From the NCBI GenBank assembly GCA_964386925.1, contig CAYLUU010000079.1, positions 1-10,431 on the forward strand: a stretch of 10,431 nt of DNA, in the 5' to 3' direction. The notes under the pieces are model-generated. The model saw nothing but the letters and a program-made list of their open reading frames with translations. It searched no databases and was not told the origin of the DNA. Numbering within the stretch: position 1 is the stretch's first letter; the number at the start of each line of letters is the position of its first letter. This stretch comes from CAG-791 sp964386925 (GTDB lineage: Bacteria > Bacillota > Clostridia > Lachnospirales > Lachnospiraceae). Made by a program: the position numbers and the translations under genes. This document shows, in pieces, positions 1 through 7,400 of this stretch.

Positions 1-2
1 TG

Positions 3-65
3 GCGGACGGGATGGTCCATCTGGCAGATGCGATCCGAAGGGAGAAGGAGCGCAGGAAGAGATAG
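3..65 (+). CDS. C-terminal end of an unidentified protein (partial)
   Basis: Only the last 20 codons are inside the window, ending at a TAG at 63-65. The reading MVHLADAIRREKERRKR is a strongly charged helix with a basic end, which looks like a real C-terminus; the other two forward frames give less protein-like sequence. I do not recognise the family. In many Firmicutes the gene before folA is thymidylate synthase, but this tail does not look like the ThyA C-terminus I know. About 98 bases separate it from folA with no obvious terminator, so it may share a transcript with folA. Confidence 0.5.
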   Translation, partial: ADGMVHLADAIRREKERRKR

Positions 66-163
66 CAGGTTGATTAATTTGCCCCTGGCGCCCTGACGCG
101 GGTGGGTAAGCAGACGGAAACCAACTTGTTGCATGTTGCAGTTGGGCAACTGAAAGGAGAACT
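66..163 (+). promoter_or_regulatory. folA leader with small competing hairpins and RBS
   Basis: This gap has no clear -35/-10 pair. Two inverted repeats sit just before the start codon: CCAACT (121-126) with AGTTGG (140-145), and GTTGC (135-139, with a second copy at 128-132) with GCAAC (146-150). They share bases, so only one can form at a time. The second ends immediately before the Shine-Dalgarno AAAGGAGA (153-160), which lies 3 bases from the ATG at 164. This could tune translation, but the stems are short. I looked for a tetrahydrofolate riboswitch and did not find its conserved core. Confidence 0.3.
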
Positions 164-652
164 ATGCAGGCAATTGTAGCGGTAGACCGCAGCTGGGGAA
201 TCGGCAACAAAGGAAGACTTCTGGTGAGTATTCCCGGAGATCACAAGATGTTCCGACAGGAGACACTGAACAAGACCATCATATACGGACGAAAGACGTT
301 GGAGACCTTCCCGATGGCACGTCCTCTGGACAAACGCAGGAACATCATTCTGTCCTCGAATCCGAAGTTCAAGGCAGGCGATGCAGAGATTGTACACAGC
401 GTGGAAGAGCTGTTGGAGTTGGTAAAAGGTGAGGATCCGGACTCCCTGGTAGTGATCGGCGGCGCATCCGTGTACCGCGAGCTGCTGCCCTACTGCGACA
501 CGGTCCATGTGACAAAGGTGGATTACAGCTACGAAGCGGATGCCTTCTTTCCGAATCTGGATGAGGATGAAGACTGGGAGATCACCGCAGAAGGCGATGA
601 GCAGACCTATTTTGACATCCCCTATACGTTTGTGAAATACGAGAGAAAATAA
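164..652 (+). CDS. folA: Dihydrofolate reductase
   Basis: A 162-residue DHFR, the usual length for bacterial chromosomal enzymes. It reduces dihydrofolate to tetrahydrofolate with NADPH in the cytosol, feeding thymidylate and one-carbon metabolism. Visible motifs are the N-terminal strand QAIVAVDRSWGIG (2-14), the active-site segment SIPGD with the catalytic aspartate equivalent to E. coli Asp27, GRKTLETFP (NADPH/folate loop), RRNIILSS containing the folate-binding arginine equivalent to Arg57, VIGGASVYRELLP (cofactor glycine pair) and HVTKVD with the conserved threonine near position 113. The position of E. coli Trp22 is valine here (LLVSIPGD against MPWNLPAD), and Met42 is tyrosine in IIYGRKT. 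From memory this resembles other Clostridia DHFRs rather than a plasmid dfr gene. It has its own Shine-Dalgarno and is followed at short distance by the foldase gene. Confidence 0.95.
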   Translation: MQAIVAVDRSWGIGNKGRLLVSIPGDHKMFRQETLNKTIIYGRKTLETFPMARPLDKRRNIILSSNPKFKAGDAEIVHSVEELLELVKGEDPDSLVVIGGASVYRELLPYCDTVHVTKVDYSYEADAFFPNLDEDEDWEITAEGDEQTYFDIPYTFVKYERK

Positions 653-678
653 GGCGTGAGAAGAGAATTAAACAGAAC

Positions 679-683
679 AGGAG
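679..683 (+). promoter_or_regulatory. RBS that decides the foldase start
   Basis: AGGAG lies 11 bases before the ATG at 695. The longer reading from a GTG at 656 has only AAGG one base away. An internal ATG at 794 has AGGAG at 785-789 with a 4-base gap, but starting there would remove the basic segment that a lipoprotein signal needs. The ATG at 695 is therefore the best choice, although the spacing is long. Confidence 0.5.
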
Positions 684-694
684 ATGCACCAATC

Positions 695-1831
695 ATGATT
701 GTCCGCTCCGGGAACGCCCCGTCCGGAAATGGCTCGGACGGGAGAAATTTTCAAGGCGGCGCAGCGGGAACGCGGAATCGCCGCAGGAGAAATATGTTTC
801 TGACGGCAATTCTGCTGACCGTTCTCCTTGCTCTTAATGGCTGCGGACGGGTGGTGTTCACCAGTGGACTGGATTTTGATGAGCTGTTCACGGTAGGAAG
901 TCAAAAGGGAACGTGCCGTGAACTGCGTGTGTACCTCCTGACGATGGAGAACCAGTACAAGGAAGCCTACGGAGACGATGTATTCGAACGCTCCGGAAAC
1001 GAGTCCGTAGGGGAATCGCTGAAGGAAAACGCGCTGGAGCGTCTGGTGAAGGTGAAAGCTCTGAATCAGATTGCTGAGGATCAGGAAGTGTCTCTGGTGG
1101 AGACCGAGAGCGCACAGGCAAATCTCTTGGCAAGCCAGTACATGGAATCGCTGACAGATGCCGACAAGGAGTATATGCGGATCAGTGAGAGAGATGTGCA
1201 GCGGATGTTCCGGGAATATGCGCTGGCTGCCAAAATGGCAGAAGCCCTGACCGCGGATGTCTCTCGGGAGGTCAGCGACGACGATGCCAGAACCGTGACG
1301 GTGCAGAGCATTCTGATCAAAACCTATACAACGGATGCAGGCGGGAACCGTGTGGAATTCACGGATGCGCAGAAGGCAGAGGCAAAGGAAAAGGCGCAGT
1401 CCATCCGCGAGGAAATTCAGAACGGAATGGACAACCTGCTGGGCATTACCTTTGCGGAGTACATTGCCGAATACAACGAGGACAGCACCAGTACCTATAC
1501 CCTGTCCAAAGGCGACTCCGACAGTGCCTTTGCGGAGGCTGCTTTCAACCTGCAGGTCGGAAGCATTTCAGACGTAGTGGAAACGGCGGATGGCTACCGG
1601 ATTATCAAGACAATTGCATCCTCGGATGAGTCGCAGCTCGAGAGCAATAAGGAGAGTATTCTGGAGGAGCGTCTGGAGACCGCTTATGAGCAGGCCTATG
1701 ATGAATATGTATCGGCAATGGACTGTCAGCTGACGGAGAGCCGCTGGAGCGAGGTGAAGCTGTGCGAGGATGCGGAGGCGACTTCGGACAATTTTTTCAA
1801 GCTGTGCGCGGGAGAGGGCAGCGGTTCATAA
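695..1831 (+). CDS. PrsA-like parvulin-type foldase lipoprotein (peptidyl-prolyl cis-trans isomerase)
   Basis: A 378-residue exported lipoprotein from the preferred ATG. A long polar stretch ends in RNRRRRN, followed by the hydrophobic core MFLTAILLTVLLAL and the lipobox LNGC, with the lipidated cysteine at about residue 50. It should sit on the outer face of the membrane and help secreted proteins fold. Residues about 55-187 are helical like the SurA/PrsA N-terminal chaperone part. Residues about 201-307 form the parvulin domain: VTVQSILI opens it, and FAEAAFNLQVGSISDVVET and GYRIIKTI close it. The central GGDLG-type glycine segment of active parvulins is poor here (LSKGDSDSAFAEAAF), so isomerase activity is uncertain while a chaperone role is likely. 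A helical C-terminus follows. It lies 42 bases after folA, so it is probably cotranscribed. It could also be called a SurA N-terminal domain protein. Assignment to prsA itself is not certain. Confidence 0.8.
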   Translation: MIVRSGNAPSGNGSDGRNFQGGAAGTRNRRRRNMFLTAILLTVLLALNGCGRVVFTSGLDFDELFTVGSQKGTCRELRVYLLTMENQYKEAYGDDVFERSGNESVGESLKENALERLVKVKALNQIAEDQEVSLVETESAQANLLASQYMESLTDADKEYMRISERDVQRMFREYALAAKMAEALTADVSREVSDDDARTVTVQSILIKTYTTDAGGNRVEFTDAQKAEAKEKAQSIREEIQNGMDNLLGITFAEYIAEYNEDSTSTYTLSKGDSDSAFAEAAFNLQVGSISDVVETADGYRIIKTIASSDESQLESNKESILEERLETAYEQAYDEYVSAMDCQLTESRWSEVKLCEDAEATSDNFFKLCAGEGSGS

Positions 1832-1859
1832 ACTTTTAAGAATTGCAGAAATGCTTTAT

Positions 1860-1889
1860 TTGCAACGTTTCCAAGCACATTGTTAGCAC
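1860..1889 (+). promoter_or_regulatory. Alternative htpG promoter overlapping CIRCE (weak)
   Basis: TTGCAA at 1860-1865 and TAGCAC at 1884-1889 are 18 bases apart, and a TG occurs at 1881-1882 as in extended -10 promoters. The match to consensus is weak. It is listed because its -10 and start would lie inside the CIRCE operator, the classical arrangement for HrcA repression. If it is used, the CIRCE hairpin would not form completely in the transcript. Confidence 0.2.
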
Positions 1890-1909
1890 TCGCCTATGGT
1901 GAGTGCTAA
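1883..1909 (+). promoter_or_regulatory. CIRCE operator (HrcA binding site) of htpG
   Basis: TTAGCACTC-N9-GAGTGCTAA matches the CIRCE consensus at all 18 arm positions. CIRCE is the operator of the heat-shock repressor HrcA, which usually controls groESL and dnaK operons in Firmicutes. It lies 132 bases before the htpG start and 52 bases after the foldase stop. The nearest -35 candidate begins 8 bases after it, so HrcA would bind just upstream of that promoter rather than on the transcription start. The obvious inference is that htpG belongs to the HrcA regulon here. Confidence 0.95.
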
Positions 1910-1915
1910 TTTTTT
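1883..1915 (+). terminator. Intrinsic terminator coinciding with CIRCE
   Basis: The CIRCE arms and the outer bases of its spacer (GCC...GGT) pair to form a 12-bp stem (1883-1894 with 1898-1909, one G-T pair) with a TAT loop. Six T residues (1910-1915) follow at once. This is the shape of a Rho-independent terminator for the folA-foldase transcript. No other terminator is visible between the foldase stop and htpG. Confidence 0.6.
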
Positions 1916-1916
1916 G

Positions 1917-1945
1917 TTGACTTTAATTTTGCCGGCGGCTAGACT
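1917..1945 (+). promoter_or_regulatory. Candidate sigma-A promoter of htpG
   Basis: TTGACT (1917-1922, five of six consensus bases) and TAGACT (1940-1945, four of six) are separated by exactly 17 bases. The -35 begins directly after the T-run of the CIRCE hairpin. Transcription would start near 1952 and give a leader of about 90 bases. Confidence 0.55.
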
Positions 1946-1980
1946 GTCTGTTGTAAATAAACGAAATAAAACGTTACCAT

Positions 1981-2000
1981 TCAGCGGCAGAGACCGCTTT
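1981..2000 (+). repeat. Leader hairpin TCAGCGG-N6-CCGCTTT, copy 1
   Basis: AGCGG (1983-1987) and CCGCT (1994-1998) form a short stem in the htpG leader, followed by TTTT. The same outer pattern, TCAGCGG-N6-CCGCTTT, occurs at 10370-10389, and the stem also occurs at 4346-4361. The stem has only 5 bp, so it could be a minor structured element of the leader or a coincidence. Confidence 0.3.
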
Positions 2001-2041
2001 TATGAGATCCTTGACGATCAGCAAGAGAAAGGAAGACAGCA

Positions 2042-4234
2042 ATGGCAGAAAAAGGACAATTATCCATCAACAGTGAGAACATGTTCCCGATCATCAAGAA
2101 ATGGCTGTACAGCGATCACGATATTTTCTATCGCGAGATCATTTCCAACGGCTGTGATGCCATCACTAAGCTTAAAAAGCTGGAGATGATGGGAGAGACC
2201 GAGCTTCCGGAGAACTGGAAGGCACGTATCGATGTTGTGCTGGATCCGGAGGGCAAGACGATCCAGATCACCGATAACGGACTGGGAATGACCGCCGATG
2301 AGGTGAAGGAGTATATCAACAACATCGCCTTCTCCGGCGCGGAAGCCTTCATGAACAAATATAAGGACAAGGCGAACAGCGATCAGATCATCGGACATTT
2401 CGGCCTTGGCTTCTATTCCGCCTTCATGGTATCGGAAGTAGTCACCATTGATACGCTGTCCTATCAGGAAGGCGCTAAGGGCGTACACTGGGAGTGCGAC
2501 GGCGGCAGCGAGTTCACGATGGAGGAGACAGACCGTAAGGAGGTCGGCACTACCATCACCCTGCATCTGTCGGAGGACTGCGTAGAGTTCGCCAATACCT
2601 ATCGCGCCCGTGAGGTCATCGGAAAATACTGCGGCTATATGCCGACCGAGATTTACCTCTCGGTAAAGGACACAAAGGATACACAGATCATCAAGGAATC
2701 GGAGCGCCGCCCGGATGATGTGGTGATCGAGGTGATCGAGCCGAAGCAGGAAGAGAAGAAGGCTGAGACAGCAGCGGATTCGGAGGAGAGCAAGGCCGAG
2801 ACGGCAGAGCCGAAGGAGGAGCAGCCTAAAGAGAAGGAACTGAAGATCCGCAAGCGTCCGGAGCTCATCAATGACCCCAACCCGCTGTGGGCCAAGAGTC
2901 CTAAGGACTGCACGGAGGAGGAGTATAAGACCTTCTACCGCAAGATGTTCAACGATTACAAGGAGCCTCTGTTCTGGATCCACCTGAACATGGATTATCC
3001 GTTTAACCTGAAGGGCATTCTGTACTTCCCGAAGATCAATCTGGAATACGAGTCTGCAGAGGGCGTTATCAAGCTCTACAACAATCAGGTCTTCATTGCA
3101 GACAACATCAAGGAGGTTATTCCGGAATTCCTGATGCTGCTCAAGGGCGTCATCGACTGCCCGGATCTGCCGCTTAACGTATCCAGAAGCGCACTGCAGA
3201 ACGACGGATTTGCACAGAAGATCTCGGATTACATCACCAAGAAAGTGGCGGACAAGCTGGCCGGCATGTGCAAGACCGACAAGGACAATTACGACAAGTA
3301 CTGGGATGACATCAGTCCTTTCATCAAGTACGGCTGCCTGAAGGATGACAAGTTCTGCGAGAAGATGACCGACTACATTCTGTTCAAGGATCTGGACGGC
3401 AAATACCACACGCTCCCGGATGCTCTGGAAGTCAACAAGATCGATCCCGATGACAAGGAATCCGCAGTGGATGAGAACGGCAATAAGGTTGAGGCCGAGG
3501 TTGTAGAGGATCAGAAGGATTCGGCAGCAGAGGATAAAAAGGACGAGAAGGAAGAAGAGAAGAAGGAACGGACGATTTATTATGTGACCGATGAACAGCA
3601 GCAGGGACAGTACATCCGCATGTTCCGTGATCACAAGCTGCAGGCCTTCATTCTGAATTCCAACATTGATTCACCCTTCATCCAGCAGCTGGAGATGAAG
3701 AACGAGGGAATCCATTTTGCCCGCATCGATGCCGGCGTGGATGAGATGCTCAAGGGCCGTACCAGCAAGAAGGATGCCAAGGAGCTCGAGGAGAAGAGCA
3801 AGGATCTGGAGAAGACCTTCCAGAAGGTACTGAAGAATGACAAACTCAAGGTATCCCTGGAAAATCTGAAGGACAAGAAGGTATCCTCCATCCTGAAGGT
3901 GGATGAGCAGAGCCGCAGAATGCAGGATATGATGAAGATGTATTCCGTGGGCGGCGGCATGGATATGTTCGGCGCAGGAGAGGGACAGACCCTGATCCTG
4001 AATGCCAAGCATCCGCTGGTTCAGTTCGTGGTGGAGCACGCAGAGGATAAGGAAACCGAAACCGTCTGCGCACAGCTCTACGATCTGGCGAAGATTCAGA
4101 ATGCACCTCTGACACCGGAGGAGATGTCAGCCTTTGTGGCTCGCTCCAATGAAATCATGATGATTCTGACCGGAGCCGGCAAGAGCGAAAAGGCAGAGGC
4201 AACAGAAGAGGCAGAAGCCAAAGAGGAAGCTTGA
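2042..4234 (+). CDS. htpG: Molecular chaperone HtpG (Hsp90)
   Basis: A 730-residue Hsp90, about 100 residues longer than E. coli or B. subtilis HtpG. It is a cytosolic ATP-dependent chaperone dimer acting on partly folded clients. The GHKL ATPase domain shows YREIISNGCDA (catalytic Glu32, magnesium-binding Asn36), DNGLGM (78-83), GHFGLGFYSAF (118-128) and GTTI (169-172). The middle domain shows LPLNVSRSALQ with the ATP-contacting Arg382 and Gln386, so ATPase activity should be intact. An acidic, lysine-rich linker at about 233-270 separates the N and middle domains, as in eukaryotic Hsp90. A second acidic insertion at about 468-510 precedes the YYVTDEQQ segment, and the C-terminus carries a Glu/Ala tail (714-730) without MEEVD. 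The start is supported by AAAGGAAG at 2028-2035, 6 bases before ATG. The upstream CIRCE suggests heat-shock control by HrcA. It is monocistronic, with its own terminator. Confidence 0.97.
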   Translation: MAEKGQLSINSENMFPIIKKWLYSDHDIFYREIISNGCDAITKLKKLEMMGETELPENWKARIDVVLDPEGKTIQITDNGLGMTADEVKEYINNIAFSGAEAFMNKYKDKANSDQIIGHFGLGFYSAFMVSEVVTIDTLSYQEGAKGVHWECDGGSEFTMEETDRKEVGTTITLHLSEDCVEFANTYRAREVIGKYCGYMPTEIYLSVKDTKDTQIIKESERRPDDVVIEVIEPKQEEKKAETAADSEESKAETAEPKEEQPKEKELKIRKRPELINDPNPLWAKSPKDCTEEEYKTFYRKMFNDYKEPLFWIHLNMDYPFNLKGILYFPKINLEYESAEGVIKLYNNQVFIADNIKEVIPEFLMLLKGVIDCPDLPLNVSRSALQNDGFAQKISDYITKKVADKLAGMCKTDKDNYDKYWDDISPFIKYGCLKDDKFCEKMTDYILFKDLDGKYHTLPDALEVNKIDPDDKESAVDENGNKVEAEVVEDQKDSAAEDKKDEKEEEKKERTIYYVTDEQQQGQYIRMFRDHKLQAFILNSNIDSPFIQQLEMKNEGIHFARIDAGVDEMLKGRTSKKDAKELEEKSKDLEKTFQKVLKNDKLKVSLENLKDKKVSSILKVDEQSRRMQDMMKMYSVGGGMDMFGAGEGQTLILNAKHPLVQFVVEHAEDKETETVCAQLYDLAKIQNAPLTPEEMSAFVARSNEIMMILTGAGKSEKAEATEEAEAKEEA

Positions 4235-4262
4235 GAAACAGTGGCTTTCATAAACGGGTAAA

Positions 4263-4302
4263 AAGGGGGCGGAGAACACGTTGGTGTTCCCCGCTCCTTT
4301 TT
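4263..4302 (+). terminator. Rho-independent terminator of htpG
   Basis: A GC-rich stem pairs 4265-4279 with 4284-4298 around a GTTG loop, with one A-C mismatch (4273 with 4290) and two G-T pairs. A-rich bases precede it, and TTTTT (4298-4302) follows. It begins about 30 bases after the htpG stop. Confidence 0.9.
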
Positions 4303-4337
4303 ATCAATTTCGACATGTATTGTCACAATTTGTTCAG

Positions 4338-4376
4338 CAGCCAGGAGCGGACATCTCCGCTGGCTGCTCCTGGCTG
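4338..4376 (+). repeat. Long inverted repeat with an alternative inner hairpin (hairpin copy 2)
   Basis: CAGCCAGGAGC (4338-4348) is perfectly complementary to GCTCCTGGCTG (4366-4376). The stem extends inwards to 13 bp with one G-T pair. The same bases can instead fold as AGCGGA (4346-4351) with TCCGCT (4356-4361) around CATC, continued by CAGCC (4338-4342) with GGCTG (4362-4366) and a 3-base bulge. It lies about 60 bases upstream of the next -10 and has no T-run after it, so it looks more like an operator or repeat than a terminator. The segment 4346-4362 is the exact reverse complement of 10371-10387. Confidence 0.6.
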
Positions 4377-4437
4377 TGAGAGAACTGTAACTAATTAGAC
4401 GTATTCTCATTTCCGGGCTCAGAACCAACGGGTGATC

Positions 4438-4446
4438 TGCTATAAT
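4438..4446 (+). promoter_or_regulatory. Extended -10 promoter of the three-gene operon
   Basis: TG at 4438-4439, one base, then a perfect TATAAT (4441-4446). The -35 region at 17 bases (4418-4423) is poor, which is typical of extended -10 promoters. Transcription should start near 4453, leaving a leader of about 25 bases. An 8-base palindrome CTAATTAG (4391-4398) and the inverted repeat at 4338-4376 lie upstream and could bind a regulator. Confidence 0.7.
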
Positions 4447-4468
4447 GAAAGGACGTGTTTGTAAAGAG

Positions 4469-4473
4469 AGGAG
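4469..4473 (+). promoter_or_regulatory. RBS that decides the start of the 1232-residue protein
   Basis: AGGAG is 5 bases before the ATG at 4479. A GTG at 4455 would add 8 residues, but it lies at the predicted transcription start and has no RBS. The ATG at 4479 is therefore preferred. Confidence 0.75.
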
Positions 4474-4478
4474 AGGCC

Positions 4479-7400
4479 ATGCTGCAGTGTCAGGAACGTA
4501 AGAATATGGGCGGAGAGAAATTTCATATCCGAAAGGGCGTTCTTACGTTTTCTGCGGAATCGATCGAAGAATCGCTGATTCCGGGCGAGCAGGCCGAGAA
4601 CTCCTTTGTGATATACGGACCGAAGGGAAAGGCTGTGAACGGCTATGTCCTTTCCTCGAATCCGATGGTACGCCTTTTGACAAATGAGTTTGCAGGCGCA
4701 CGGGAAACCATTGCGTATCAGGTGCGGGATGGACAAGAGGAGATCCGCGGAGAATTTCGCATTCTCTCGGATCACGGAGAATATACCATTCCGTATCACT
4801 TCACGCAGCAGTCCGGAATGAGTCAGTCGAGCCTCGGACCGGTGCGCAGCCTGATGCATTACACCAATCTCGCCCGTACGAACTGGAAGGAAGCGGTAGC
4901 CTTATTTTACAGAAAAGAGTTCCCGACTATTCTGGAGCCGTCTCTTCTGACGATGTATCGGGCGTTGTCCGCCCGGGAGGGAAACGAGCACAATGTGGAG
5001 GAATTCCTCATCACGGCGGGCAAAAAGGAGCCGGTGGAATTCTCTGCAGATCAGAAGGAACTCGCACTGGAGCTGTCCTGGAGAGATGTGGAGGAGCAGG
5101 AGGCGCAGATATTGCACAAGGTGCTGAAGATCCGCCGGAAGGGCTGGGGATACACCAGGGTGCAGGTTTCCGTGACAGGCAACTTCCTTGCGGCTGACTG
5201 CAGTGTTCTGGATGATGGACTTTTCCGGGAAGGGACGGCAGCGCTGACGGTAGCGGTTGATCCGATGCAGCTCCATGGCGGAAGGAATTTCGGCAGTGTT
5301 GTACTGACGCCGGAGTATGGAGCGGCCATTGTCATTCCGGTGACCGTTTCTCTTGGCGTACATACGGCTCTTCGCACGATGCACAGACGGGAGCAGCACG
5401 AGCTGATTGCGAAAATGATGGAGGAGTATCTGCAGCTGCGCGGACATCAGACCGATGGGAAGACCTTTGCGGAGCGCATGGGGCACCTGGTGCGGCGGCT
5501 TCAGGAGAGCGACCGGAACAATCCGATGACTACGCTGTACCGAATCCATTACCTCCTGACAATTCACGAGGAGCAGGAGGCTGTATGGGAGCTGCAGGCC
5601 CTGAACCGCAGATTATCCGGACTGGATTCGGAGCTGCCGGCGTTCTCCATTGCACAGTTTGATCTGGAAGACGACCTGACCTATTCGTATCGGATGTATC
5701 TGACAGCTTTGTGCGTGGATAATCCGGAGGCGAAGGCTGCAGCTGAAGAGGGAGGAGAGACCACCTACGGCGCGGCACATGATGTGATTCGCTCCCTGGC
5801 GCGCAAGCAGAAACAGAATCCGGATAATTTCTGGATTGCGTGGCTCCTTTTGTATGCAGATTCCGGGCGCATGGGGCGCCCGCGGGAGACCGCAAGAGTC
5901 CTGCGCCGCCAGTATGAGCTGGGGAGCCGGTCACCGGTTCTGTATATGGAATATTATCAGCTCATGCAGGAGGATTCCGGCACGTTGTACGAGCTGGGAG
6001 AGTTTGAACTGCAGACACTCTGGTTTGCCGCAAAGCGCGGAATTCTGACAGGTGCCGTGCTGGTACAGCTGAATTATCTGGCGCTTCGGCGCAAGACTTT
6101 TTCAAAGCAGCTGTTCCGAATCCTCACGAAAGCTTACGAGCTGGATCTGCCGCAGATTCACCAGGCAGATCTGCTGGAGAGTATCTGCACGCTGCTCATT
6201 CGCGGCAACATGACGGATACGAGTTGTTTTGTATGGTATCAAAGAGGTGTGGAGGCAGGGCTTACCATCACCCGGCTGCTGGATTATTACATGATGGCAT
6301 TGCCGGAGGGCTACAGCGGGGAGCTGCCGCAGATTGTGGTCCGGTATTATGCCTATCAGAACTCCCTGCCCTGGATGCAGAGCGCCTATCTGTATCGGTA
6401 TGTGCTGGAGCACCGGGAAGATTTTGCGGAGTTTTATGAGCAGTATGCACCGCAGATTGACCGCTTTACGCTGGAGCAGCTGATGCTGCACCGGATCAGT
6501 CCGGATCTTGCAGTGTTGTACACGCATTATCTGACGGCGGGGAGAGTGCTGACGGAGGAGATTGCAAGTGCAGCGATACCGGCTGCCTTTTCGTGCCGCG
6601 CAAAGGCAGATGCCGGAGAAATGGCAGAGCACAGACTGCGCCGGGTGGTTGCGGTGTATGAGCATTTTCTGCCGGAGCAGTATTTTCCGCTGCAGGGTAA
6701 CACTGCGTTCTTCCCTTTATATGGGGAGAAATGTGTCACCTTGCTGGAGGATGACAACGGGAACCGGTATGCCGGTTCGGTGCATCTGGAATGCGAGCGG
6801 CTCATGGATTACGAGCAGCTGAGTGAGCTTCTGGCGATGTATTCCATGGATCATCTGGGATTCGATCTGTACCGCTCCGAGCAGGGAGAGAAGCTCTGGC
6901 CGGTGACGGAATCTTCGAAGGAGAACTATCGGAGACTGGCGGAGAGCCCGGAGATTCCGGAGGAGTACCGGGAGAGCCTGCGGCAGAAGCTGCTGCAGTA
7001 TTACTGTGCAAACGGCTCGGCGGAGCTGGCGGATTTCTTAGGAGGTGTTTCTGCCGAGGGACTCATGACAAAGACGCGGTGTGAGCTCCTGCGGAGCCTT
7101 GCCGGGGTTGGACTGACGCAGAAGGCTTACGATTGGCTGCTGGAGTACGGAATAGACGGCGTGGACGGAGATGTCCTTTTGCGTATTGTGACGGGCATTC
7201 TGGAAGAGAAGAGGCCGACGGACGATGAGTGTCTGACAGAGATCGCACATGAGGCATTCACGCGGGGCAGCTACAACGATGAGGTGCTGCAGTATCTGGC
7301 GGAATTCTGGGATGGCACCACAAAGGAGCTGGGAGAGCTGCGCACGGCAATGAAAGGATTCAGCCTTCCCACAGAAGGTATCAGCCGGAGAATGCTGATC

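Noticed and set aside
66..163. Tetrahydrofolate or cobalamin riboswitch upstream of folA
   Set aside because: The conserved cores of both classes are absent; only short local hairpins are seen.
656..694. GTG at 656 as start of the foldase lipoprotein
   Set aside because: It has no usable Shine-Dalgarno, while the in-frame ATG at 695 has AGGAG upstream and keeps the whole signal peptide.
1896..2189. A 97-codon + strand open frame overlapping the htpG start
   Set aside because: It starts inside the CIRCE element and runs into htpG in another frame. It has no RBS and no protein-like pattern.
2060..3634. A 524-codon open frame on the - strand within htpG
   Set aside because: It is fully antisense to an unmistakable Hsp90. 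Its leucine/isoleucine-rich composition is what the opposite strand of a lysine/glutamate-rich gene gives, and no domain is recognisable.
4338..4376. Second htpG terminator
   Set aside because: There is no T-run after the stem, and a complete terminator with TTTTT already lies just upstream.
4455..4478. GTG at 4455 as start of the 1232-residue protein
   Set aside because: It falls at the predicted transcription start, about 8 bases after the TATAAT, and the AGGAG at 4469-4473 points to the ATG at 4479.
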